Shown in pieces: positions 1 through 11,872 of a stretch of 64,000 bases of DNA. The translations under genes were made by a program, and so were the position numbers. The first letter of the stretch is position 1. Every line of letters starts with the position of its first letter. The DNA is from Sorghum bicolor (taxonomy: Eukaryota; Streptophyta; Magnoliopsida; Poales; Poaceae). Under the pieces are notes generated by a model. That model did not search any database. It was given only the letters and a program-made list of their open reading frames with translations, and was not told the origin of the DNA. The DNA is taken from positions 4,592,462 through 4,656,461 of the forward strand of contig NC_012878.2 of NCBI RefSeq assembly GCF_000003195.3. The letters run 5' to 3'.

Positions 1-208
1 AGACTTAGGCTCGGAGACTCTGGCTAAGCGCAGACTCCAAATAACTCACCCGGCCTCGCGCTGCCGAGGTCGGGTCGGCATAAGGGAAAAGAAAACAAGA
101 CACTTAGGAAAAAGCTTAAAAGGAACAGTCATATAAATATTCATACTTAGCATTAACATTGTATATACAATACAAGGCCCATTGGCCTCAACGTTTACAA
201 AAAGAAAT

Positions 209-3200
209 CTAATTTGAAGGGCCTTGTTGCCCTGCCTGCGCAGGCTCTTGCGCCCCGAGGGGGGGAAGCTCCACCTCTTCATCAAAGAAGGCGGCCAAGG
301 CATCCCCGGGGGCAGTTGCGGCATCTACAAGCCTCTGCACCTCCTCCTGGGCCTCCGTCTCATCGTCAGGGAGGACATAGCCCTCACAGACCGCCGACAA
401 GTCAATGCCGACGTAGTGAGAGCTCACCACCGCCAGGGCTTTCTTCACCCCGGCATGGAGCGCCTCCCTCATCCTTTCCCCGGCCTAGGATTAGAGGGCT
501 TCGACCCGACTCCGCAGCGACGACCCCGATGCCGTCACCCCGAGCCCCTCGCACGCCGATGTGACCAAGGCTTCGAGGGCCGAACGGTGTGAAACCTCGG
601 CGTCAAGGGACCTCTGCAGGGCCTCGACAGCAGAAGTCGCCTCGACCACCTTCCTCTCTGACTCTGTTGAAAGGAAGAACAAGAAAAATGAGAAGTCAGG
701 AAGGCTAACCCGAAAGTACAAAGGAGGCCAAGGTAAAAGGCGCAAGTCTTACCCTCGGCCCGCTTCTCGTGCTCCGCCGAGCTCCGGTGCGAGCGGGCAA
801 CCTCGCTCTGGGCAGCAGCAAGGTCGGTCTGAGTCTGGTTTAGGGCAAGGTCTTTTTCGGCGAGCAAAGCCTCAAGCCGAGTGACCTCGCCCTTATACCT
901 CTCAGCCGCCGCCTTCTGCACCTCAGATTCCAGGGTAAGGACCCTAACCCTCTCCTCCAGGGGGGCGACCTTGTCCCGGGCCTCCTGAGCCTCGATTGCC
1001 AGCACCGAGCACTTCGGACGAAGCTCGGCGGAGATCTCGCATTCCTTCGCGAGCTCCCCCTCAGCCGCCTCCCTAGCAGCCCTCTCGTTCCCACAGATCG
1101 CCCAGGCATCCCTTTCCCTGCGAAGAAAAACAAACTTCTCCAGGGATGTAGCCTTGAGCGCCTACAGAATCAAAAGTTGCACAGGGAGTCAACATTGCAA
1201 AACAGAGCAAAAATACTTTACAACTTGGGAAGAAGCCTTACCTGGGCCAAGTTATACATGTCTCGGCTCACCAGCTGAGAAGCTCGGTTGATGGCCTCGA
1301 CGCTGGCACGCCCGCACGCGTCCAGACCTTGCCAGAGGTAATCCTCCGACGGGTCGTCCAGGACGAATCTGGCCCCTCCCTCTGCGTCGTCGAGGTTGGG
1401 CCAGAATATGGGGCTCTTGCCCCATCGAGCATCGACCTCCCCTCTTGCCGTAGGAGCCTCGGGCGCCATGTTGGACGCCACAATGGCTCGCCCTTCCTCA
1501 GCCTGCGCGGGGCGAACCACGCCTCCCAGATCGACATCCTCCGAAGGAGGCGTACCCCCGGGGGCAAGGGCCATCACCTCCGGCCCTTGGGGCCTCGGCG
1601 CCCCCGTCTTCTGCCCCTCTCCTTCCCGACGGCCCTCCCCCTCCGCGCGGCTCAGGGGTGGAGGCGACATGGGCCTAGCCGACCCAGGAGTCGACTGCGC
1701 CCCCCTCTTCACGGCCTTCAGCGGAGCCAGCGCCATTGATGCTGCCTTTTGCTTCCGGCTGAAGAAGCAACACAAATCAGAAGAAAGAGAAAAACAAAAA
1801 ATCAACAGAAGGATCAGAAATCCCGTACATACCTCGCCCGGGGGACAGACTTCTTCTGGGAGCTTAAAGCTCCTTGAGGGCCTCCCGAAGCGCCAGGGGC
1901 CGTAGGCCGGACCCCCGTCTCACCAACAGAGGGCGTGGGGGCCTCAACGGCGGTCCCGGCCCGCGTCGCCTCTACCGAGCCGCTGACCTCTGTCCCGGCC
2001 ACTGGGCGGGGCTCGGCTAGGCCCTCCGGCGCTACCGGTTGAGGGGGCACCTCAGATTCGCCCCCGACACCTTCTCCTCCTGGGGACCCACGGGGACTGA
2101 CCCCTCCTGAGGGGCCCTATCCTCGTCATCCATAATGATGTGGGGGACGGCCTGTCCGCCCCCCGGCGCCTGGGACCCCTCGGGGGCCTCCGACCCCCCT
2201 CGGGCCTTCGACCCCTCTGGATCTCAATCCCCCCGCCAGCAGGGGGATTATGTCGTCCTCCTCCGCCAACTCGTGAAGCCAGTCGACGTTGTCTCCCCCG
2301 CCCTCTATCTCCGAGACTGAAGTCTCGGGAGAGGGGGGCGGGGCGACCCCCGCCTTCTCGGCTTCACGGTGGTTCTTGGCGGAGATTTCCCGCCTTTGCG
2401 CTTTCCGCGCCGCCTTGGCCTTCTTGTCCACCTTGGCCTTCTTCTGTTCTTCATTCCAGGCCCGATTTTTAGCCCGGATTTCCTTGTCCTCTGGGACAGG
2501 GGGCAGGGAATCCTTGACGACCCCCATCCTCTGCAAACGACCAAGCGGTCAAGAAAAAGGCAGGAAGAATAAGGAAACAGGCGCAAAAATTCAACATCTT
2601 ACCAGAGAAATGTAGCCCTTTTCAGGGCGCATTGGCACCACCCGGGAGTTCTTCATATCCGGGTGCGTCGTCTTCTCCACCCGGGCGGCGATATCCGATG
2701 CCGATATCGGCTCGGCCAACATCTTCGTCCCGGCCCAGGGGACGTCCCGGGTCATCTCGAACATGAATGCTCGCCGCTGCCAGCGGGAGCAGACTCCTCT
2801 TGTGGAACGCCGTCGCCACCGTGGCCGCGGTGACCCGGGCATCCCGCAGCTTCTCAAGCCCCGCAAGAAGCGGCGCAAGCTTCTTCTGCTCCTCTGTAGG
2901 AGCGCCCCACACCCACTTCTGGGGGCTCTCCTTCACCATCTTCTCGGTATACGCCGGGAGCAGCCCACCGTTATTCCGGAGGTAGAACCACCCGTTCTGC
3001 CACCCCCGGTTCGACGAGGGCATCGCGCTCCAAATATACTGGGAGGACCGCTGCTAGCGAAGCTGCAGCATGCAACCCCCAACTCGCAGGGGAAACTTCT
3101 CCTTTCCCACGTAGCGGGCGGCCATCTCCGCCTTGAAGAGGTGGAGCCAGAGGTTCCAATGGGGCGGGACCCCCAGGAATCCCTCACAGACCGTGGCGAA

Positions 3201-3491
3201 GACGGCGGCTTGCATCACCGAGTTAGGGTTGAGGTTGTGTAGCTCCACCTCGTAATAGTGGAGGATCGCCCGGATCAGTCGACCTACCGGAGTTCCGAAC
3301 CCCCGGTCTAAGAACGACAGGAAGCAAACCACATAGCCCGGGGGCGGGTTTGGCTCCCTGTCGTTCGCCGAAGGAACAATCCACTCCGGCAGCTCGACGT
3401 CTTGGAGAGGACGAAGAATCTCGACCTTTACACGGGCGTCCAGCGCGGACTTGGTCACGTTGCAGGGTGGCCACGCCTCAACGCCGGCCAT
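209..3491 (-). pseudogene. Antisense retrotransposon gene, putative gypsy-type transposon (Transposase_28) family, decayed
   Basis: I read a spliced gene on the minus strand starting at ATG 3491 (MAGVEAW), about 125 bases after a minus-strand TATA box. The N-terminal part has the conserved block of this family (LPEWIVPS; PPGYVVCFLSFLDRGFGTP; HYYEVELHNLNPNSV; GWFYLRNN). Proline-rich and charged linkers follow, then a long coiled coil (about 1161-753) and a conserved acidic C-terminus (HYVGIDLSAVCEGYVLPDD). GT-AG introns fit at 2531-2602, 1759-1832, 1162-1241 and 664-752. It is broken. In-frame stops lie at 3054-3056, 491-493 and 485-487, and frame changes lie near 2780, 2150 and 2065. The function of the family is unknown; it is found in grass gypsy elements. 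Codon context is very GC-rich compared with flanking AT-rich DNA. Confidence 0.75.
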
Positions 3492-3615
3492 GGCTTTGGA
3501 TGGAGGAGAGCGTCTGCGCAGCAGAAAATGGAGAATATGGTGGCAGGAGAAAAGGCAGGAGGCAAGAGCTTTTTTGCGCAGGAGCGAGAGGAAAGAAACC
3601 AAGTCCCCTGCCACC

Positions 3616-3625
3616 GCTTTTATAG
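3616..3625 (-). promoter_or_regulatory. TATA box of the antisense gene
   Basis: The minus strand reads CTATAAAAGC here, about 125 bases upstream of the antisense gene's ATG at 3491. Spacing fits a plant core promoter. It points opposite to the LTR promoter, so the element would carry two opposed transcription units. Activity is inferred. Confidence 0.5.
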
Positions 3626-4688
3626 AAGGGACGCCCCACGGCCGCAACGCCCACAATTGCGCGGAAGGCCGAGCGGGAAGGAGAACAACCGTCGCCCACT
3701 TCCCACCAGGTGAAAAATTCGAAGCGCCAACTCCCTCCGATTCTCACGCCCGCCGCACGCGCGCATTAAATTTCGCAGGTGAAACGTCCCGTCCGATCAG
3801 GGCGCAACGGCACGGCCGTTTCGAGTCCCCACGCGCCGCGCCTCAAAAGGAGCGCCCTGAGAAGTTACGTCAGGACGGTTCCTTCTAGGACACGTGGCGC
3901 TCGACCCCCCGCTGACCAAAGTCGCGGGGCGGTCTCCGTCGGGCACAGACTCCGTCTCGCCCGACCCCCATTCTAACCCCGAGCAAAAATCGTAGGGAGG
4001 TTCTCGTCAGGCGCGAATTCCGTCTCGCCCGACCCCGATACTACGGACAAGTCTGAAAAGCCTTTCGAGGCTAAAAATCCCTAGGCCATGGCCACCTACG
4101 TTCCAGAGGTTGCGAGACTGACCTGCAAAATAGGTTAGAACAGTCGCCTTAGGATGACTGAGAGAGGGATGATTGAAGATGAGCACAATAGAGGCCAAGG
4201 TCCGAGCCCCATAGGGGGTCGGCGCATCTTTACCAGTCATATCCAAGACCCAAGCGGGTGTCACGTGAGTGGGATCCCATCGAGGGAGGCACCGAGCCGT
4301 CGGAACCTAACGAACGGTCCCGATATTCACCGTGACTGCCCTCGGGTATTTTTGAGATGTGCCCATAAGGCCACCAGCCGACCCCTATCGAATGGGACTC
4401 GGACATCCACTTGGATTAACCCGTTTGTAGCTCCCGGGGAACGTCGGTACTCGCCCAACGAGGGTAGTACGGCGCGACCCACCCCTCCTCCGAGCGAAAG
4501 GATGAATGAGGGACGTAATAGTTAAGACGAGAAAGAACCTGATCGACCCTTATGGGGAAAGGGCTCGGGCGCTTCCTCACACTAAGGAAACAGGCTCTAC
4601 GTATAAAGAGCACGCAACCTATCCCTCGAATACTCCCGACAGTATCACTCAAGAGTAAAAGCCTTTGAAGGAATAACACCATTCCTCC

Positions 4689-4706
4689 AAAAGGCTCGGG
4701 GGCTAC
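4689..4706 (+). repeat. Second, upstream copy of the polypurine-tract motif
   Basis: AAAAGGCTCGGGGGCTAC here nearly repeats 4813-4829, which abuts the LTR. An internal PPT copy could prime extra plus-strand synthesis, or be a relic of an older LTR edge. Here it is followed by ACACCCGG rather than an LTR start. Confidence 0.5.
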
Positions 4707-4812
4707 ACCCGGCGGGTGCGCTCGCGCAGACCCTCCGAAGAAAAATTTAAGAGCTCCCGATCAACAATAGTCCCTTAGAAGAGAACCTTTGAAGAGGTGA
4801 TCTCACCCCTTC

Positions 4813-4829
4813 AAAGGCTCGGGGGCTAC
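4813..4829 (+). other. Polypurine tract (PPT)
   Basis: The purine-rich tract AAAGGCTCGGGGGCTAC directly abuts the LTR start TGTTGG. It is the expected plus-strand primer site and fixes the element's sense strand as plus. Confidence 0.7.
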
Positions 4830-4949
4830 TGTTGGATACCATAAAAAAGGATACCCAGATCAGGGCTACAAAAAACCCAAAGAACAAAGCAAATCGTCCG
4901 CGATCGCCAGGGCACGAACCCCAGGTCGTCTGACTCTTGAAACTCAGGG

Positions 4950-5130
4950 CCAAACCACGACTCGCCCGACCCCCTAGAGGCTCGGACGCAGACATCGCCT
5001 CGCCCGACCCCCTGGGCCTCGGGCGTAAGGTCCGTCTCGCCCGACCCCCAGAGGCTCAGACGCAGACACCGCCTCGCTCGATCCCCTCGGCCTCGGGCAT
5101 AAGTTACGGCTCGTCCGACCCCTCCAGGGC
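4950..5130. repeat. Degenerate tandem repeats inside the LTR
   Basis: Units built on CTCGCCCGACCCC followed by GAGGCTCGGACGCAGAC or GGCCTCGGGCGTAAG alternate about four times. Related phrases occur at 3890-4050 in the internal region, so the motif spread within the element. Confidence 0.6.
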
Positions 5131-5581
5131 TCGAGCGCCAAACGCCGCTCCGCCGGATCAGGACAAGGCTTCTGACTCACGGCGCCCATACCCTCGACGT
5201 GACAGGCACAGTGACACCCATATCACAGCAGGACATGGTGGCGACTATTCCAACCACCCTGGCCACTATAACCTTACCTCTTTCACTATGCGACCTTACC
5301 TCTTTTACTGTGGCGTCCTCCCTCAGAGTAATAGAGGAATGGGAAGGTTAATTAGCACTACTGTTTGCTGTCTTCTCCCACTGGTTGACAGGATGATCAA
5401 CAGTACCACCGATCCGACCCCCATGACTCCTACAGAGCTCGGTAAACCCCCCACAGGAGCAACCATGCTGACAGCCATTCCTCAAGGACGAGACGGACAA
5501 GCTTCAACAAGGTCGGGACTATAGCTTCACCATTCAACAAGAGGAGATCTACTCATGTAAATACTTGTCTCCCCTTGAGGC

Positions 5582-5588
5582 TATAAAA
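5582..5588 (+). promoter_or_regulatory. LTR TATA box
   Basis: TATAAAA in a GGCTATAAAAGGGG context, a strong plant TATA consensus, lies about 330 bases before the LTR end. It marks the likely U3/R boundary and agrees with plus-strand sense transcription. Confidence 0.6.
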
Positions 5589-5915
5589 GGGGAGCCAGGG
5601 TTCACAATCAGGACAGGTTCACCAAGTTCATGCACATACGACCACCACACTCAATCACAGAGCAGCAACCAACGCTCTGTCCGCCACAAAAGCCGAGACT
5701 TGGGACTTAGCTCTCTCTCGCAACCTGCTTGTACCTCCTACTGCAAGCACCTTTGGGTGCAAGGCTATACAGACCCACGATCTCACTGGATGTAGGGCAT
5801 TCCAAGCCTGAACTAGTATAAACCCTCTGTGTTCCACTTGCATCACCATCCAGGTTCGGGTAGTTACGCAAGCTTATACTCGTTCGTGTCTAGACCGCGA
5901 GTCTAGACGCCGACA

Positions 5916-6085
5916 CATGGAGCATTAAATATAGATAAAAACAAAAACTAATTGTACAGTTTACCTGTAAATTGCGAGACGAGTCTTTTAAGCCTAGTTA
6001 CTCTATGATTGAACAATATTTATCAAATAAAAACGAAAGTGCTACAGGGTCAAAATCCAAAAACTTTTCGCATATAAACAAGGCC
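5916..6085. mobile_element. Tourist-like MITE, right part (split by the LTR element)
   Basis: Matches the right three quarters of the MITE family repeated many times in this window: GGAGCATTAAATATAGA, CTAATTG(T/C)ACAGTTT, GCGAGACGAGTC, ending AAACAAGGCC. The left end is missing because the LTR retrotransposon sits at 5915. Family members elsewhere in the window show TAA/TTA target duplications, as in PIF/Harbinger-Tourist elements. Confidence 0.7.
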
Positions 6086-6165
6086 TAGACCAAAAGCTAA
6101 CATGGAACATGAAAATACGTAAATGTCCTTCCACCAATCTCTTTCTCTCTCCACGATCTCTCCCA

Positions 6166-6407
6166 TGCCTTGTTTAGTTCACTCAAAAACCAAAAACTTT
6201 TCAAAATTCTTCGTCACATCAAATCTTGTGACACATGCATGGAGCATTAAATATAGACGAAAATAAAAACTAATTGCACAGTTTGCTTGTAAATCGCGAG
6301 ATGAGTCTTTTGAACCTAGTTAGTCTATAATTGGATAATATTTACCAAATAAAAACAAAAATACTACAGTACCCGAATCCAAAAATTTTTGGGAACTAAA
6401 CAAGGCC
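6166..6407. mobile_element. Tourist-like MITE
   Basis: Terminal repeats GCCTTGTTTAGTTC and GAACTAAACAAGGCC bracket about 240 bp of the same family core. TAA follows at 6408-6410; the left duplication is not preserved. Confidence 0.75.
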
Positions 6408-6982
6408 TAAAAGGGCAGGGTAGTCTATTCAACCATGAATTACCTAAATTTTAGTTTGTTTCCAAACATCATCCAACTAAATTTTAGATGACCAAACTTT
6501 AGTCCAACTAAATTTTAGTTCTGGATGATTCAAGTAGGCCTTAGTGCGAGCGGTGTCAGCTTCGTCATAATCCACCCATATATGGGCAAATCTATATGTC
6601 CTTTGGACTCGTGACAGCATGCTTAATTTCTAGAAAGTTAAAAAAGCTAGCTCCTACTCCCTCTGTTCCAAGATGCATGAAGTGTCCTCTTTCCTAGAGT
6701 TAATTAGTTTTAAGTTTGATCAAATTTATATAAAATACATTAACATTCATGGTACCAAATTATTTATATAAAATACATTAATTCAAATCCAGAATCACCC
6801 TTTTTTTGGAACGGCGGATGCAGTAGATTGGTAGCCAAAATAATTGAAGTTGTTGTAAATCTGGAGATGCACTTACATGAAACTTGCAACATCCTGATTC
6901 TTGGTTAACACACCGGCCCAGCCCATGTTCAGCACAGCTGTGTTCGTGGGCCTGTGGTGAACTGTGGTACTATTCATTTATA
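6408..6982. other. Intergenic, MITE fragments
   Basis: No gene seen. 6440-6540 repeats AACTAAATTTTAG several times and is probably an old MITE. 6655-6790 begins CTCCCTCTGTTCCAAGATG like a Stowaway end, but its partner end is missing. Confidence 0.4.
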
Positions 6983-7232
6983 CTTACTTCATTCTAAATT
7001 ATAAGACATTTCAAAAATATTAAAAAGTGAAAGCATCTTAAGCTAAAATTATAAAAATAATTATAAAAATTTATAACATCAAATAGATATACTATAAAAA
7101 TATAATTAATAAAAAATCTAATAATATTTAGTTGATATCATAAATATTATTATCTTATCATATAAATTTGGTCAAATTTGAGATTTTTTAACTCTCCAAT
7201 ATTCTTGAAATGTTATAATTTGGGATCAAGGG
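6983..7232. mobile_element. Stowaway-like MITE
   Basis: Left arm CTTCATTCTAAATTATAAGACATTTC is mirrored by the right arm GAAATGTTATAATTTGGGATC. The 250-bp AT-rich body has no coding potential. Arms and size fit a Tc1/mariner-type Stowaway, with TA-rich flanks. Confidence 0.6.
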
Positions 7233-7479
7233 ATTAACACACTAAATGGATTTTATGCCCAGGCCGCCTCCAACCAAACACGTCGTCTCGGATCAATATG
7301 GGCCCATGTCTTACGTAACCAGCTTCATTTCTGTTGCAAATTGGCCCATGCATGTTTCTTGTCTTCTTGCTCTATTGCCCGCGGCACAGTTTAGGTACAC
7401 GCATCGGGGCGGATCCAGTGCTGCACCACTGAGGTACATGGCATATCCTAGGTCCAGACCAATAAGATTACTTTTTCTT

Positions 7480-7830
7480 TGAGACAGAGCAATCACATCA
7501 TTTTATTGCCTTCTTACATCTCGAGTTATCCAATAAATTACAAACTCTAGGAGGAGAAGTCCATATGGATTGATCCGGGTCCCAACTGAAGCCAAACACG
7601 AGCAAGTTCATGAGCATAAGTATTACAAGATCATGGCGCATGGACCACATCTACATACACAAAATTCATAGAAATAAGAAATTCCGCTTCTCAAATGAGA
7701 ACACCGGCAGCCGAAAAATCATAGTCATTACACTAAAGGGCCTGTACTAGAACTGTTGAGTCTGATTCTAGGATAATATGAGACATCCCTTGATCAATCG
7801 CTGCCACTTTGTAAAACGAAAAAAGGTCCA
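7480..7830 (-). pseudogene. LINE 3' fragment with RNase H-like (RVT_3) domain
   Basis: The minus strand translates, with stops, to recognisable pieces of the RVT_3 RNase H domain at the C-terminus of plant LINEs: AAIDQGMSHIILESDSTVLVQAL, then NDYDFSAAGVLI, then AHELAR. It ends near a short A-rich tail on the minus strand (7475-7487). The copy is truncated at its 5' end and interrupted by stops, so it is a dead insertion. No target duplication was identified. Confidence 0.6.
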
Positions 7831-7937
7831 CATTACTTTACTTTTCTTAACTTTTGCGAAAGTATACTTTTCTTCGTTGAACTCTAAAACCAAGTAAAAC
7901 ACTTTCTTGAACTTTTAAAACCGCTCGTTTTATCTCC

Positions 7938-8050
7938 CTGACCGGTTATAAGCGGTTTTCAAAGGCAGTTTTGTCTTTTTTCCTTTTTATGGTGAAATTT
8001 TTATGACCGGTTATAACTGTCTTTGGAAACCGCTTATAACCGGTTATAAT
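7938..8050. repeat. Inverted repeat with ACCGGTTATAAGCGG arms
   Basis: GACCGGTTATAAGCGGTTTTC near 7940 pairs with GGAAACCGCTTATAACCGGTT near 8030, giving arms of about 30 bp around a 45-base spacer. Probably a MITE or one edge of a larger element; the family was not identified. Confidence 0.55.
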
Positions 8051-8380
8051 CGTTTTATTGTGGTAAAATTTTTATGATGGGCTAATTATTATATGCTTCA
8101 ACTATAGTAAAAATATCATACTCATTATATCATGTATAACGATATGCTCAAGTGTTGCTACTTTATCACAAAAGACTTATGTAACCTAAGTTCTAATCCT
8201 ATAAATTAGCTTAGCAAGCTAAATTAGAAAGGTAAGCATATAACCTAGGTAAGCATGTAGAGTGTGGATACTTAAATGTGATAGATATGCTAATTCCCAA
8301 TGATGACAGTGATTTTTTTTCTGAGATATCATGAAGCTCACGCTCCTTCGTACATGCATGCTCAGCGGCCTTTAAAAATT
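8051..8380. other. AT-rich intergenic sequence
   Basis: No gene, repeat end or RNA gene recognised. Confidence 0.4.
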
Positions 8381-9240
8381 AGATTTATAGAGGTGACTAG
8401 AAACAGGAGCCTATAAACCGATTTGTACAATTGTTGTTCCAAAGTAGCAAACCTCGGGTAAAAAACAGCAAAAAAAAAAAAAAAAAAAAAACTTGGGAGA
8501 CTCCACTGGGTAGCGGCACGTGCACGCCATCACGAGTGACCCAATTATTTGCGCTGCCGGCACTAGAACAATTGACTTTCCACTTCACCCATACAGTACT
8601 TGTGTCCAAATAAAATATTCGTCCTCTTTATTTTATCTTCATCTAATTTTAAAATAAGTATTTGAAATTCTAAATAAATTTAAATAAAAAATTTATCAAC
8701 TATAAAGTTTTTATAACTTTGATATCAACAACTTTGGTTTTTGTTGTTTCTCCATCTGAGATCATTCAAATTTTTTTATTTCAAAAGTCAAAAATTCACA
8801 CATAATTTTACATACAAAGATGAATTCAAATAAAAAAGTTATCAACTACATAGTTTTATAACTTTTTGAGATCTACAACTTTCATATTGACTATTTCTCC
8901 ATTCAATGTTGTTTGAAAATTCAAATTTTAAATGTTAGAGATTAAAACATGATTTTTGAAAATTCAATGTTGTATATCTTTTCGAGATCTATAACTTTAT
9001 TTTGATCATTTCTCCATCTAAAATCATTTAAAAATTCAATGTTGTATATCTTTTTGAGATCTATAACTTTATTTTGATCATTTCTCCATTTAAAATCATT
9101 TAAAAATCGATTTTTGGAGGTGACTGAAAATAGAGTTGTCTCTAGAAATTGATTTCTAAAGACGGTAGAGGCGGCTTGGTTTAGAGGTTACCATAGATGT
9201 GGCTCAATTTTTAGCTGCCTGATCAGTAAAAGCCTCCCAT
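8381..9240. mobile_element. CACTA-derived non-autonomous element, degenerate
   Basis: Contains phrases shared with the bordered CACTA element at 41310-42141: GAGATCTACAACTTTCATATTGAC, ATTTCTCCAT and RGAGGCGGYT. It is AT-rich with no open frame of note. A run of about 22 A lies at 8470-8491. Exact ends were not found, so the extent is approximate. Confidence 0.45.
8959..9102. repeat. 72-bp tandem duplication
   Basis: Two adjacent near-identical 72-bp units start AAAATTCAATGTTGTATATC at 8959 and 9031. Weaker copies extend to about 8640. This is typical of internal repeats in grass CACTA elements. Confidence 0.75.
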
Positions 9241-9249
9241 TAGTATAAA

Positions 9250-10100
9250 AGATTTTGTTTTTTTTTTTGAGTAAAACTGGAGGGGTTTGCACCCCTACAG
9301 TGTTTTATTAATAAAAGGGAAACGTTACAGGTTACAAAGAGGTAGAAGAAAACTGCTTCCTAAAAAAACTTAGGAAACGAAAATGGAAAGAAAGAAAATT
9401 GAGCAGGAGGTTACAAGGTAAAGAGCTAAAGTAGATTTGCTATCCATTGCTCAATCATTGGGAAGTAGCTTTTCTTGGCCCTTAGGAGCAGCAGTCTCCA
9501 TTCATTCGTAAAGTTGAATCTTGCTGCCTGTAGCGTTGGGACAACTCCCCTAAAAATTTGATCATTTCTGACTGACCATATAGCCCAGGCCATAAGAATG
9601 ATGGCTTCCATGAAGAACGGCACATTAAGCTGATCCTTAAGACTTTCTAAAGTTTGAAGGGGGTCATAGGTTTGAGGAACAGTGACATTGATCATACCCC
9701 AACACTGAATTGCCAGAGGGCATTGGAGCAATAAGTGAGTTAAGGATTCTTCTTGTCCACAGTTGCAGAGCACACATGAATAATCCGGTAAGAGCATGTT
9801 CTTTCTTCTCAAAAGTCCTCTTGTACTTAATCTGTCTCTCAGGATTAGCCAGAAGAAAACTTTATGTTTATTCTGACAAGAAGAGCTCCAGGTCCAATTG
9901 AATGCTGGATGAATGTTTAGATGCCCACTCAGGTGCTTATAAGCCTTTTTAACTGAGAAATTCTGATTGCCCCAAATGAACGACCAATTGTCATTTTGTT
10001 CAGAGACTTGTGTTGCTGCTAAAATGTTCTGGAGGTTGTGTAATTGTGGTGGGCTATCTGTGAAATCGGTAGGTGGAACAGATTGAAGAGCGCACCAACC
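9250..10100 (-). pseudogene. LINE 3' end with RT zinc-binding domain (zf-RVT)
   Basis: On the minus strand, 9880-9426 encodes the zinc-binding domain that follows reverse transcriptase in plant LINEs: FFWLILRDRLSTRGLLRRKNM, then the cysteine motif CVLCNCGQEESLTHLLLQC, then AWAIWSVRNDQIF, ending in a stop at 9426. A run of T on plus (about 9256-9269) is the poly(A) tail. RT itself is absent and upstream frames are broken, so this is a 5'-truncated insertion. Confidence 0.7.
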
Positions 10101-11872
10101 GACCAGGTTTCATTTTGTTTGACCTTCTTCTCATCAACTAACGATTCAACGTCTCAGATTCTCAGCATGCTAGCACAAGACATGTTTCTATGGAAGCGTG
10201 TCCAAAACGTTTTTTATATATACATTACTTTTAAATTAACTAGTGACGAAGCAATTGCAAGCTGGATTCATATGCTTAATACTATTATATTGTTAGCTCG
10301 TGTGTCGGTGAGTACGGCCACGCTTATAATAAAGAACACCATAACAGCACGTGTATAGTTTGGAAATCTCCTGCTTGTTAACTTAACTGGCATACAGTGA
10401 TGTAGCTTGTACCTACTTCCTCCATTTCAAAATAGATCTTACCTGTACTATATTGATATACTAATTTTTTATCAAAACACTTTCAGATGTGAACTTAATT
10501 ATTGATACTAGTTTTACCATAAAATGGGATAGATAAAATGTTGAGGTAATTGTAAATCAAATATTATAGTACTAATATTAAATAAAGTTCAAATGAGATA
10601 CGTGCATGTCCACGGCGCACCCCCGATAAACACGGAATTTAGTAATGCTAACACAGCTAACTTACTTAGAGCTTACCCATATAAGCCCCTCATTCTGCAA
10701 TTTGATCTCAGCCTCTTTGCACTTCACTCAACCCTTTTTGATCTTGACATCATGCCTCTATTATTACAAGAAGAAGGAGAGAATCTTTCCCATGTGTGAT
10801 ATGCTCTGGTCAAAGCCCACTACTAGAGATGGTTTCTAGAAGCGGAAGACATAACAAGATCGGTAATGAAAATGTCCCTATTTCTAGCGGCGGTTGACAT
10901 ATATATATATAAGCAAGGTAGACAACATGCATGATGACACCTCGTAAATGTGATAAATATATATATCAAGTACATGTATAAGCAATGGTAGACAATATGA
11001 TGACACCTCTCAGTAGTTTTTCAATGCTTGTACATGTATATTTAGTATTTTTTTAGCAAAAAATTACAAAATTATCATCAATTAAATGAAACGACTTTTT
11101 TTGCTATACAATTGAAAAATATTTATAGGGCATTAAACACTTTTCACTGTGTTAGGGGGAGAGCCCGGGCCACCCCGTGGTTCCACCAATACATATAACT
11201 AATTGCTACTAGAAATGGGCATTTTCACAAGCAATTGCTTTAGAAGACCAACCGCCATCGGAATTGGATGCATTAATTGTCAGAGGCGGTCACTTATGCC
11301 ATCCGCCATTGGAAATCATCCTTAGTGAACATTAAAAAGGAATGGTTCTTACAAAGCAACTAATTGGTGGGGTGGTAAAGATGTCTTAAGCCGAAGAAAA
11401 GGTTGTGGCTTTGAATTCTAAAAAAAAATGCACACGCAATAATTTTGACATGAAAAATTGCATAACTCGCGATGCATATGACTCAAAGGTTGCTCGGTGA
11501 GAATTACCACACACAATGTTAAGGGTAGATCTGTCTATATATGGAATTAAATTCCAATCGCATTTTGGGATGACAACACGATTTCAATTCAGGACATTTA
11601 GTGGAAACAGTATTCTGGAGTTCGTCCAATTCTATAACTATCACATGTTAGGATATGTATTAGAAAGACATAATCATAGATTCATAGCATTGTCTGCAAA
11701 GGAACAAAAAGGCATGCACGTGTACTTGAGAAATTCAGAAAATAAAGGGGCTGCTCTAGTGTCTAGAACATGCAATATTTGTTAGCTAACTAGCTAGTAG
11801 TATGCATGCATGTCCCGATGAAGAAGTTGTGAGAAAGTCATATCATATATGGTGTCTTTTGCATGGTCAAAA
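10101..11872. other. Intergenic, AT-rich, transposon debris
   Basis: No gene supported. 10410-10560 resembles a worn Stowaway end (CTTCCTCCATTTCAAAATAG). 10818-10900 and 11205-11340 carry TCTAGCGGCGGTTGAC and CCGCCATCGGAA phrases of CACTA-type subterminal repeats. 10900-10980 has (TA)n and a duplicated phrase GTAGACAAYATG...GATGACACCTC. An 89-codon frame at 11516-11785 matches nothing I know. Confidence 0.4.

Larger units (their letters stand above)
3626..4829. other. Non-coding internal region between antisense promoter and 3' LTR
   Basis: No open frame here resembles a protein. The stretch holds GC-rich, degenerate repeats of the phrase CTCGCCCGACCCC that are also found in the LTR, and two copies of a purine-rich tract near the LTR. 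It probably contains upstream control sequence for the antisense gene; that is inference. Confidence 0.5.
1..5915 (+). mobile_element. Ty3/gypsy LTR retrotransposon, 3' portion (window starts inside it)
   Basis: Only the 3' part is in the window. Its sense strand is plus, because a purine-rich tract ending GGGGGCTAC lies immediately before an LTR that starts TGTTGG and ends CCGACA, and that LTR has a plus-strand TATA box. No gag-pol is visible here; it should lie upstream of base 1. The internal region instead holds a decayed antisense gene (209-3491). This arrangement, an extra gene in antisense between pol and the 3' LTR, is known in Tat-lineage elements such as Grande; the lineage call is inference because RT is outside the window. 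The sequence after the LTR (5916 on) is the right part of a Tourist-like MITE, so the element inserted into that MITE. Confidence 0.8.
4830..5915 (+). repeat. 3' LTR (1086 bp) of the first retrotransposon
   Basis: Begins TGTTGG and ends CCGACA, the expected TG...CA termini. A plus-strand TATAAAA is at 5582-5588. The first 300 bases are GC-rich tandem repeats. The partner 5' LTR is outside the window, so age cannot be estimated. The following bases CATGG are the candidate target duplication; the other copy should be left of the window. Confidence 0.8.

Noticed and set aside
1396..1905. Plus-strand frames of 100-170 codons in 1-4800
   Set aside because: Shadows of the antisense gene in GC-rich DNA, without conserved motifs.
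11516..11785. Plus-strand 89-codon frame
   Set aside because: No domain, no splice context, AT-rich transposon debris around it.
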